Origin: Candidatus Saganbacteria bacterium | Lineage (GTDB): Bacteria; Margulisbacteria; WOR-1; XYC2-FULL-46-14; WPAF01 | Direction of reading: 5' to 3' | DNA: 64,000 nucleotides | NCBI GenBank assembly: GCA_016223205.1 | Contig: JACRPM010000007.1 | Location: 1-64,000, forward strand | Shown: positions 52,213 to 59,546 of the stretch, one piece after another | Numbering within the stretch: position 1 is the first letter of the stretch | Layout of the letters: each line of letters starts with the position of its first letter | Translations under genes and position numbers: made by a program | Notes under the pieces: model-generated | What the model saw: only the letters and a program-made list of their open reading frames with translations | What the model was told of the DNA's origin: nothing | Databases searched by the model: none

Positions 52213-52302
52213 TTTAACTCTAAGTTAGTCAGCCGGAGTTTATCCCGACCGAAGCGTCGGGAGAGCTGAAGGTTGTGGGTTCGACTCCCACTAGGCGCAT
52301 TT
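52213..52302 (+). repeat. Partial tRNA-Arg duplicate with a hairpin inserted in the anticodon arm
   Basis: 52263-52302 repeats 40 nt of the tRNA (52176-52215: anticodon 3' strand, variable loop, T arm, acceptor 3' strand) exactly. Upstream the copy keeps GTCAGCC and GGAG, then contains TCCCGACCGAAGCGTCGGGA (52243-52262), a hairpin with CCCGAC/GTCGGG arms, where the anticodon loop should be. The 5' acceptor and D arm are missing, so it cannot fold as a tRNA. It resembles a tRNA 3'-end duplication left by integration, later hit by a palindromic repeat. Confidence 0.8.
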
Positions 52303-52342
52303 TTCAGCCGGCATGCAATTTTTCATGGATTAATACGATATA

Positions 52343-52348
52343 TATATA
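52343..52348 (+). promoter_or_regulatory. Possible -10 box (TATATA) of the Pro-rich gene
   Basis: Part of an ATATATATA run, ending 8 nt before the ATG at 52357. AGGAAG lies in the gap and could be a weak ribosome binding site instead. Confidence 0.35.
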
Positions 52349-52356
52349 GGAAGCAT

Positions 52357-52593
52357 ATGGAGATACCTAAGATCAATTATCAGCCCGTAAGATCGCCGCA
52401 AGGCGCGATTGCAGACCCTCCCCAGCAGGAATATACTCCGCCGCCTGTCCCTCAAGATGTCGAGGATGCCGAACTTCCGGAAAACTCGAGCGATGGCAGT
52501 TATAATTATACCGATTGGGTCTGGTATCGACTTTTCCTGAATTCCCAGTTCCCACCCGTCCGTCCGCAAGATACTCCTCCGCCCCAGGACTAG
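52357..52593 (+). CDS. Small proline-rich hypothetical protein
   Basis: 78 residues: starts MEIPKINYQPVRSPQGAIAD, contains EYTPPPVPQD and SYNYTDWVWYRLF, and ends VRPQDTPPPQD. Low complexity and proline-rich, with no signal peptide, so probably a disordered cytoplasmic protein. The start at 52357 is preferred because the longer frame from 52273 runs through the tRNA remnant. It sits between the tRNA remnant and secD. No homologue is recognised, and coding status is moderate. Confidence 0.45.
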   Translation: MEIPKINYQPVRSPQGAIADPPQQEYTPPPVPQDVEDAELPENSSDGSYNYTDWVWYRLFLNSQFPPVRPQDTPPPQD

Positions 52594-52613
52594 TTTTTAT
52601 AATCGCTTAATGA

Positions 52614-52619
52614 TATAAT
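52614..52619 (+). promoter_or_regulatory. -10 box (TATAAT) of secDF-ftsK
   Basis: TATAAT with 12 nt before the secD ATG at 52632; nearly leaderless. Confidence 0.5.
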
Positions 52620-52631
52620 CCCCTTCGGATT

Positions 52632-53966
52632 ATGCGCAAGAATATCAACCAGCTCCGATTATTGGCCTTGCTGGCCATTTTCGGAGTTTCTGTTTTTATA
52701 ATCTACACTTTCCCCATCAATTTGGGGCTCGACCTGCAGGGCGGGACCCGGCTGGTCTTTGAAGGACGCGATACCGACAAGGTGAAAGTAAGCGATGATG
52801 CCATGGCCGGGGTGGCGGCCGTCATCCGTAACCGTATCGATGCCCTGGGGGTGTCCGAGCCGGTGATCCAGCGCAAAGGCGCCAACCAGGTCATCGTGGA
52901 ATTACCCGGAGTAAAAGATCCCGATCGCGCCATAAAATTAATGGGCGACACCGCACTGCTCGAATTCGTGGAGGCCGAATGGGCCCCCGGGGACGAGAGC
53001 ATACTTTCCCCCGAAAAGATCAAGGAATTTTACGGGCCCGATGCCCGGCTCGCCAAAGTGCCGGAGGTCCGGGACGGCCAGGCGGTTTCGGAGCGGCCCA
53101 TCATTTTAAAGAAAGCGGTGCTCTCCGGCGCCGATCTTAAATTGGCTTATCCCCAGATCGATGAATACGGCAATCCCAGCGTAGGATTTGAATTAAGCGG
53201 TGAGGGAGGTAAGGCCTTTGCCGAGCTGACCACCCGCCATATCGAAAAACCCATCGCCATCGTACTGGACGGCCGCATCATCTCCGCGCCCAATGTTAAA
53301 ACCCCCATCACCGAGGGCAAGGGCATCATTACCGGCAATTTCACCGCGGATGAGGTGAAGGACATGGTGATCAAGTTAAAAGCCGGAGCGCTTCCCATAC
53401 CGGTCAAGATGATCGAGACCCGCATCGTAGGGCCCACGCTGGGGAAAGATTCCATCGATCGGAGCCTGGTCGCCGGGATCATCGGCTTCCTTTTCATTAT
53501 TATCTTCATGACGCTTTATTACCGCCTGCCCGGCTTCATCTCGATCTTGGCTTTGATAATTTATGTCTCATTAACCTTGATGATACTGTCACTATTGCGC
53601 ACCACGCTTACGCTCCCGGGCATTGCCGGGTTTTTGCTGTCGATCGGCATGGCGGTGGATGCGGATGTCATCATTTTCGAGCGGCTCAAGGAAGAGCTGC
53701 GACTGGGTAAAACCGTAAAGGCGGCGGTGGAGGCGGCCTTTGAGCGGGCTTTTACGGCGATACTTGATTCCAACGTGACCACCGTGATCGCGGCGGCCAC
53801 CCTCTTTTTTGTGGGGACCGGTACCATCAAGGGATTTGCCATTACGCTCTCCATCGGTATTTTGGTGTCCATGTTTACCGCTATTGTGCTGGTCCGTATG
53901 ATGATGGAGATGCTGTTAAGCGCCGGCTTCATCAATAAGCCGGAAACGAAGCTGTTATACAAATGA
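52632..53966 (+). CDS. secD: Protein-export membrane protein SecD
   Basis: 444 residues. TM1 (about 8-28, LLALLAIFGVSVFIIYTFPI), the periplasmic P1 head starting NLGLDLQGGTRLVFEGRD and including NRIDALGVSEPVIQRKGANQ, then five membrane helices from about residue 275 (SLVAGIIGFLFIIIFMTLYY, GIAGFLLSIGMAVDADVIIF, FERLKEELRLG). SecDF uses proton flow to pull proteins out of the Sec channel. The stop overlaps secF by ATGA. Confidence 0.96.
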   Translation: MRKNINQLRLLALLAIFGVSVFIIYTFPINLGLDLQGGTRLVFEGRDTDKVKVSDDAMAGVAAVIRNRIDALGVSEPVIQRKGANQVIVELPGVKDPDRAIKLMGDTALLEFVEAEWAPGDESILSPEKIKEFYGPDARLAKVPEVRDGQAVSERPIILKKAVLSGADLKLAYPQIDEYGNPSVGFELSGEGGKAFAELTTRHIEKPIAIVLDGRIISAPNVKTPITEGKGIITGNFTADEVKDMVIKLKAGALPIPVKMIETRIVGPTLGKDSIDRSLVAGIIGFLFIIIFMTLYYRLPGFISILALIIYVSLTLMILSLLRTTLTLPGIAGFLLSIGMAVDADVIIFERLKEELRLGKTVKAAVEAAFERAFTAILDSNVTTVIAAATLFFVGTGTIKGFAITLSIGILVSMFTAIVLVRMMMEMLLSAGFINKPETKLLYK

Positions 53967-54832
53967 ACATCATAGGCAAGACCAGATTATGGTTCTTTAT
54001 CTCCGGGACGCTGATCACGATCGGCCTGGCCGCGCTTTTATTTAACGGGATGACGCGCGGTAAAGCGATGAACTTCGGGATCGATTTTACCGGCGGCACT
54101 ATGATCAATTTAAGGTTTACCCAGCCGGTCACCGTGGCCCAGGTCAGGGAGATCCTCCATGGGCACCGGCTGGGGGAAGCGGTCATCCAAAGATCGGGAG
54201 AGCGGGATGTCTTGATCCGCACCGAACCTCTCGAAGGGGAGGTCCGCCAGCAGGTGGTAGCGGAGCTGGCCGAAAAACTCGGCGGGGCGGAACTTTTGGA
54301 GTCCGATACCATCGGGCCGGTGATCGGCCGGGAGTTGCGTACCCAGGCCATCTGGGCCTTGATCCTGGCTTCGGCGGGGATCGCGATCTATGTTTCCTTC
54401 CGTTTTGAGCTCATCTTTGCCTTGGCGGGGTTGGCGGCGTTGCTGCATGACGCCATCATCACCACCGGTTTCATCGCCCTGCTGTGGCGGCCGGTGGATG
54501 TCACCTTTGTAGCGGCCATACTCACTATTTTAGGTTATTCGATCAACGACACCATCGTCATCTTTGACCGCATCCGGGAAAATCTTAAGAAACCCGGGGC
54601 TTCTAAGATCAAATTCGCCGAGTTGGTGAACCGCAGTTTATGGGAAACCATGGCGCGCTCCATCAACACGGTCTTGACGGTACTGGTGGTCGTGCTGGCG
54701 CTATTGATCTTCGGCGGAGAGACCCTTAAAGAATTCTCCCTGGTGCTCTTGATCGGCTTTACCCTGGGGGCGTATTCTTCCATCTTTATAGCCGCTCCGC
54801 TGGTGGTAATGTGGGAAAAAGGGAAGAAGTAA
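53963..54832 (+). CDS. secF: Protein-export membrane protein SecF
   Basis: 289 residues. NFGIDFTGGTMINLRFTQPV (SecF head), then IGPVIGRELRTQAIWALILA and the membrane core AILTILGYSINDTIVIFDRI with RENLKK. Six membrane helices. Partner of SecD, separate rather than fused. Its last 22 nt overlap ftsK. Confidence 0.96.
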   Translation: MNIIGKTRLWFFISGTLITIGLAALLFNGMTRGKAMNFGIDFTGGTMINLRFTQPVTVAQVREILHGHRLGEAVIQRSGERDVLIRTEPLEGEVRQQVVAELAEKLGGAELLESDTIGPVIGRELRTQAIWALILASAGIAIYVSFRFELIFALAGLAALLHDAIITTGFIALLWRPVDVTFVAAILTILGYSINDTIVIFDRIRENLKKPGASKIKFAELVNRSLWETMARSINTVLTVLVVVLALLIFGGETLKEFSLVLLIGFTLGAYSSIFIAAPLVVMWEKGKK

Positions 54833-57021
54833 GTCGGCGGCGCAGCCGGCGGGAGAGCGGTGAACCTTCGCCCCTTAAACAAGACCTCGCCGGGATCCTC
54901 CTCATTGCCCTGGCGCTTTTCGTTCTGGTCTCCAATTTTTCTTCCTCCACCGGACTTTTGGGCCTCTACATCTTTAAGCTGGCTTTCCGCGCCATCTTTG
55001 GGGTGGGGATATATGTTCTGCCTTTCTTTATCGCGCTTTATGGATTAATAATGCTCTTTCGCCATGAGGTCAAGGAACTGGCCACCCGGCTTTCCGGCCT
55101 TTTCATTTTATTTTTGACTTTCATCACCGCGATGCAATTTTATTCTCCCCTTTACTTTAGATCCCAGGCCAAATACGAGGTCATCCAGGGGGCGGGGGGC
55201 TTTATCGGTTTTACCTTGCGTTTGGGATTGGAGCGTTCGATCGGCTTTATCGGCGCTTACATCCTGCTTTCGGCTTTTACTCTGGTAGCTTTGCTTTTGG
55301 TGGCCAACATCACGGTGCTGGACATCCTTAATTTTATAAGATCGTTCTTCAGCTTCGCCCCCCGGCCCAAGAAAGAAGAGAAAAAAAAGCCGATCCCGAT
55401 CAACCCTCCCGTGGAAGACCACCAGTCCATCGCCGCGCAAATGCCGCTCATCAAGGAAATGCCGAAAGAAGTAGTGAGCTTCCCTCTTCCAGAGGTGATG
55501 GTAGAAACTCCCAGAATGGAAGAGACCACCGTGGTTACAACTGAAAGTCCGGAAAAACACAAAAAGTCCTACGGGAAGTATAAATTGCCGCCGCTGAATC
55601 TTTTGGACGATCCCACCGCCAAGGAAAAAGAAAAACAAGATAAGCTTCGCGAGACCACGGAGCTGCGCAAGAAACTGCTGGAAGAAGCGCTCGAGAACTT
55701 TGGGGTGGGCGCCCGGGTGGTTTCGATCAATCAGGGACCGGCGGTCACCCGCTACGAACTCCAGCCCGAGCCGGGGGTAAAGGTCTCCCGCATTGCCAAC
55801 CTGGCGGATGACATCGCTTTGAACCTGGCGGCGCAGGGGGTGCGCATCGAAGCTCCGGTGCCCGGCAAATCGGTGGTGGGCATCGAGGTGCCCAATACCG
55901 TAGTGACTCCAGTCCGCTTAAAAGAGATCGTCAAGACCAACGAATTCCAAAACAGTGCTTCCCGCTTGTTCGTGGGCTTGGGCAAGGACCTCTCGGGGTC
56001 CCCGATCTTCGGCGATCTCACCCGCATGCCGCACCTTTTGATCGCGGGGACCACCGGCTCCGGCAAATCGGTCTGCATCAACTCCCTGATCATTTCGATC
56101 TTACTGCGCGCCCGGCCGGATGAGGTTAAATTCATCATGATCGACCCTAAGATGGTGGAGCTATCAAGTTACAACGATATCCCCCATCTTTTGGCGCCGG
56201 TGGTGACCGAGGCCCGCCGCGCCGCCTTGACCTTAAAATCGTGGGTAATAAAAGAGATGGAGCGCCGCTACCATCTGTTCCATGACGCGGGGGCCAAGAA
56301 CCTGGAGGCCTATAACCGGGGAAGAGGAGAAGGCGAGAAACTCCCCCTGATCGTGGTGATAGTGGATGAGCTGGCGGACATGATGATGGTGGCCGCGGCG
56401 GAAGTGGAAACCACCATTTGCCGGCTGGCGCAGATGGCGCGGGCTACCGGCATTCACCTGGTGATCGCGACCCAAAGGCCTAGTGTGGATGTCATCACCG
56501 GCCTGATCAAAGCCAATATACCCAGCCGCATCGCCTTTGCGGTGGCCACCCAGATCGATTCGCGAGTGATCCTCGATATGTCCGGGGCCGAAAAGCTTTT
56601 GGGAAGAGGGGACATGCTCTACAATCCGGTGGGGGCCATGAAACCGGTGCGCCTGCAGGGCTCCTTTGTCACCGATGCCGAGGCCGAACGCGTCATCAAG
56701 TTCATCAAAGCACAAGCCGAACCCGAGTACCTGGATGAGATCGCCGCGCTTAAACTGCCGGAAGGCGAGAGCCAATCTATGGTCGAGACCGACGCTTCGG
56801 GCCGGGACGTGCTCTTTATGGATGCGGTGAAATTGATCATCGAATCGGGTGTGGCTTCGACTTCTTACCTACAGCGGAGGATGCGCATCGGCTATAACCG
56901 CGCCGCGCGGTTGATGGACGAGATCGAGGCTGCGGGAGTGGTAAGCAAACCCGAAGGGGAGAACAAGCCCCGCAAGATCCTGGCTACTCCCGACAATCTG
57001 GCTAATTTTGGTGTTAAATAA
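54811..57021 (+). CDS. ftsK: DNA translocase FtsK/SpoIIIE
   Basis: 736 residues, the short SpoIIIE-like type. GTG start inside secF. Four or five N-terminal membrane helices (about 25-175), a charged linker (180-285), the alpha/beta motor with Walker A LIAGTTGSGKSVCINSLIIS (near residue 413) and Walker B PLIVVIVDELADMMMVAAAE, and a C-terminal gamma winged helix (RRMRIGYNRAARLMDEIEAA) that reads KOPS/SRS. It pumps DNA through the division septum and activates XerCD at dif. Notable here because a XerC fused to a membrane protein is encoded 30 kb away. Confidence 0.96.
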   Translation: MGKREEVSRRRSRRESGEPSPLKQDLAGILLIALALFVLVSNFSSSTGLLGLYIFKLAFRAIFGVGIYVLPFFIALYGLIMLFRHEVKELATRLSGLFILFLTFITAMQFYSPLYFRSQAKYEVIQGAGGFIGFTLRLGLERSIGFIGAYILLSAFTLVALLLVANITVLDILNFIRSFFSFAPRPKKEEKKKPIPINPPVEDHQSIAAQMPLIKEMPKEVVSFPLPEVMVETPRMEETTVVTTESPEKHKKSYGKYKLPPLNLLDDPTAKEKEKQDKLRETTELRKKLLEEALENFGVGARVVSINQGPAVTRYELQPEPGVKVSRIANLADDIALNLAAQGVRIEAPVPGKSVVGIEVPNTVVTPVRLKEIVKTNEFQNSASRLFVGLGKDLSGSPIFGDLTRMPHLLIAGTTGSGKSVCINSLIISILLRARPDEVKFIMIDPKMVELSSYNDIPHLLAPVVTEARRAALTLKSWVIKEMERRYHLFHDAGAKNLEAYNRGRGEGEKLPLIVVIVDELADMMMVAAAEVETTICRLAQMARATGIHLVIATQRPSVDVITGLIKANIPSRIAFAVATQIDSRVILDMSGAEKLLGRGDMLYNPVGAMKPVRLQGSFVTDAEAERVIKFIKAQAEPEYLDEIAALKLPEGESQSMVETDASGRDVLFMDAVKLIIESGVASTSYLQRRMRIGYNRAARLMDEIEAAGVVSKPEGENKPRKILATPDNLANFGVK

Positions 57022-57811
57022 ACTTTCGATAATCGTTTTCATCGTTCTTTTAGCTACCTCGGTTTGGGCCGAGCCCCAGAGGATCATCTCCACCATACCC
57101 TGCATCACCGAGACCCTTTTTGCCCTGGGATTGGAGGATAAGATTGTGGGTGTGACCGAAAACTGCAATTATCCCGCCGGGGCCAAGCAGAAGGAGAAGG
57201 TCGGCCGGGAGATAGTGAATACGGAAAAGGTGATCGCGCTTAAGCCCGACCTGGTATTGATGTTGGAGGACGCCCAGCGCCCCGATATCGAAAAATTAAA
57301 AAAGTTTAAGTTACCGGTTGTCACCGTCAACCCCCATAACGTTGATGAAGTGCTGGATACGATCAAGCGGATCGGCGAGATAACCGGAACAAAGGAACGG
57401 GCGGAAGAGATCGTCTTCGACATCCAGGCTCGTCTTAATGAAGTTAAAAGGAAGGCCTCCGGTCATTCCCGCCCCAAAGTATTTCTGGTAGTCGGATATC
57501 GGCCGCTCATTACCACAGGACCGGGAACATTTGTGGGGAATATCCTGAAGCTTTCCGGAGGGGATAACATTGTTCTTAACTCACGCAGTCCCTACCCGGA
57601 ATGGAGCTTTGAGACGCTGATTGAGGCCGATCCCGAAGTGATAGTGATAATGGATGGGGTGGTGGAACAGAGAGAAGTTTTAAGCGACAAACGCTGGGCC
57701 GGTCTTTCGGCGGTGCGCAATAACCGCATAGTTTTTATCGATCCGGATATCATCTCGCGCCCCGGCCCGCGCGTGATCAAGGCCATCGAACTGCTGGCGG
57801 AGCTTTTTTAA
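57008..57811 (+). CDS. Periplasmic binding protein of a BtuF/FecB-type importer
   Basis: 267 residues. Signal peptide LSIIVFIVLLATSVWA without a lipobox Cys, so soluble in the periplasm. RIISTIPCITETLFALGLED, ENCNYPAGAKQKEKVGREIV, LKPDLVLMLEDAQRPDIEKL and TTGPGTFVGNILKLSGGDNI are typical of cobalamin or siderophore/heme class III binding proteins; the cluster with FecCD permease and ATPase favours cobalamin. Starts TTG at 57008 inside ftsK (14-nt overlap), so it is in the secDF-ftsK transcript. No cobalamin riboswitch is present. Confidence 0.88.
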   Translation: MVLNKLSIIVFIVLLATSVWAEPQRIISTIPCITETLFALGLEDKIVGVTENCNYPAGAKQKEKVGREIVNTEKVIALKPDLVLMLEDAQRPDIEKLKKFKLPVVTVNPHNVDEVLDTIKRIGEITGTKERAEEIVFDIQARLNEVKRKASGHSRPKVFLVVGYRPLITTGPGTFVGNILKLSGGDNIVLNSRSPYPEWSFETLIEADPEVIVIMDGVVEQREVLSDKRWAGLSAVRNNRIVFIDPDIISRPGPRVIKAIELLAELF

Positions 57812-58773
57812 TGAGAAAGAAAAATCTCCTGATCATCCTTTTCCTGATACTTATACTTTTAGGAGTTGCCGCCCTTTTTCTGGGTAGCGTCTGGGTCCCG
57901 CCGCAAGAATTTCTGTCGAGCCCCATCATTACACAGATCAGGTTGCCCCGTATTTTTGGGGCGGTACTGGTGGGAACTCTTTTAGCCACTGCCGGGGTGA
58001 TCCTGCAAGGGGTCTTAAGGAATCCGCTGGCCGATCCCTATATTCTGGGAGTTTCCTCGGGGGCCGGGGTAGGGGCGGCGCTGGCCCTGGGGTTGAAGAT
58101 CACGCCAAGTATTTTTGGCATCAGCGCTATTCCCTTGTCGGCTTTTGTTTTTGCCCTGGTGGCGGTCTTCACCGTTTATAATCTGGCGCGGGTGGGCGGG
58201 CGCACTTCGCCGGAGACCCTTATTTTAGCGGGGGTGGCGGTCTCGGCTTTTGCCGCGGCGATATTATCCCTCATCATTATCTTGACCGGCCAGCTCCAGT
58301 CCATCTATTTCTGGCTATTAGGAGGGCTTTCCTCCATCACCTGGCTGGAGGTCTTTAATTTGGTCCCCTATACCGTTATCGGATTGCTCATCGCTTATTT
58401 TTACTCCAAAGAGTTGAACGCCCTGCTGTTCGGCGAAGAAATGGCCATGTCAATGGGGGTCGAGGTCGAGCGGGTGCGGCAGGTATTGATATTGGCGGCG
58501 GCGCTGATGACCGCGGCGGCGGTCTCGGTCTCGGGGCTTATCGGTTTTGTGGGGCTGATCATCCCGCATTTTGTAAGGTTGATACTGGGATCGAACCATC
58601 GTTTGCTGGTGCCTTTTTCCGCTCTGGGAGGGGCGCTTTTGGTCTTGGGCGCGGATATTATCAGTCGGACGGCGCTTTCTCCCCAGGAGATACCCATCGG
58701 GATCGTAATGTCGCTGCTAGGCGCGCCGTTCTTCCTCTATCTTTTGCGGCGGCGCCGTTCGGGAGAAAAATAG
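57811..58773 (+). CDS. FecCD/BtuC-type importer permease
   Basis: 320 residues, about nine to ten membrane helices. Motifs: QIRLPRIFGAVLVGTLLATA, NPLADPYILGVSSGAGVGAA, TLILAGVAVSAFAAAILSLI, FWLLGGLSSITWLEV, and GFVGLIIPHFVRLILGSNHR. These are classic for iron-siderophore/heme/cobalamin permeases. The ATG overlaps the preceding stop, and the ATPase gene follows directly. Confidence 0.93.
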   Translation: MRKKNLLIILFLILILLGVAALFLGSVWVPPQEFLSSPIITQIRLPRIFGAVLVGTLLATAGVILQGVLRNPLADPYILGVSSGAGVGAALALGLKITPSIFGISAIPLSAFVFALVAVFTVYNLARVGGRTSPETLILAGVAVSAFAAAILSLIIILTGQLQSIYFWLLGGLSSITWLEVFNLVPYTVIGLLIAYFYSKELNALLFGEEMAMSMGVEVERVRQVLILAAALMTAAAVSVSGLIGFVGLIIPHFVRLILGSNHRLLVPFSALGGALLVLGADIISRTALSPQEIPIGIVMSLLGAPFFLYLLRRRRSGEK

Positions 58774-59544
58774 ATGACCGCGCTATTAGTTAAAGAGCTC
58801 GAATGCGGCTACGGCTCCCACATCGTGATCAAGGGCTTGAACTTTGAGGTCAACCTGGGGGAGGTCGTTGGGGTGGTGGGGCCCAATGGCTCCGGCAAGA
58901 CCACGCTTTTGCGCGCCATCTCCGGCCTGCTTCCCATTAAACATGGGGAGGTCAAGATCTTAAGCCATGAGATCTCCAAGCTTACGCGAAGGGAATTGGC
59001 GCAAAAAGTGGCTTTCGTTCCCCAGCTGATGGAGCCGGTCGCAGGATTCACCGTTTTCGAAATGGTGCTTTTGGGGCGGACCCCGCACTTGACCCGTTTT
59101 GAATTTGCCTCGGAAGAGGACTTTCAGGTGACCAACTGGGCCATAGAGGAACTTAAGGTTGAAGATATCCGCGACCAGCAGGTGGCGGAGCTATCGGGAG
59201 GCGAATTCCAGCGAGTGGCCATCGCCCGGGCTTTAGCCCAGGATCCCAAGCTTTTACTGCTCGATGAGCCCATCTCGCATCTTGATATCCGCTACCAGAT
59301 CAAGATCATGAAGCTTATCACTAAATTAAAAAAACAAAGAACGATCATTGCCACTTTCCACGACCTCAATATCGCCTCGCGCTTTTGCCATCGGCTGATG
59401 CTTTTGAAAAAAGGGGAGATCATTGCTTTTGGGCGGCCGGATGAGGTCTTAACGCCGGGCAATATCTGGAAGGCCTACAACATCAAGGCACAGGTCCGCG
59501 AAAATCCCCGCAGCCGCCACGCCCGGGTGGTGTGGCTGCCCTAA
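58774..59544 (+). CDS. BtuD/FecE-type importer ATPase
   Basis: 256 residues. Walker A GPNGSGKTTLLRAI, signature ELSGGEFQRVAIARALAQDP, Walker B KLLLLDEPISHLDIRYQI, switch His in ATFHDLNIA. It powers the importer with the two genes before it. Follows the permease with no gap. Its end is 2 nt from the convergent L,D-transpeptidase-like gene. Confidence 0.94.
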   Translation: MTALLVKELECGYGSHIVIKGLNFEVNLGEVVGVVGPNGSGKTTLLRAISGLLPIKHGEVKILSHEISKLTRRELAQKVAFVPQLMEPVAGFTVFEMVLLGRTPHLTRFEFASEEDFQVTNWAIEELKVEDIRDQQVAELSGGEFQRVAIARALAQDPKLLLLDEPISHLDIRYQIKIMKLITKLKKQRTIIATFHDLNIASRFCHRLMLLKKGEIIAFGRPDEVLTPGNIWKAYNIKAQVRENPRSRHARVVWLP

Positions 59545-59546
59545 TA

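Noticed and set aside
52263-52302. Second functional tRNA-Arg
   Set aside because: It lacks the 5' acceptor strand and D arm, and its anticodon arm is interrupted.
56900-57020. Cobalamin riboswitch before the importer genes
   Set aside because: The region is the coding end of ftsK, with no untranslated leader.
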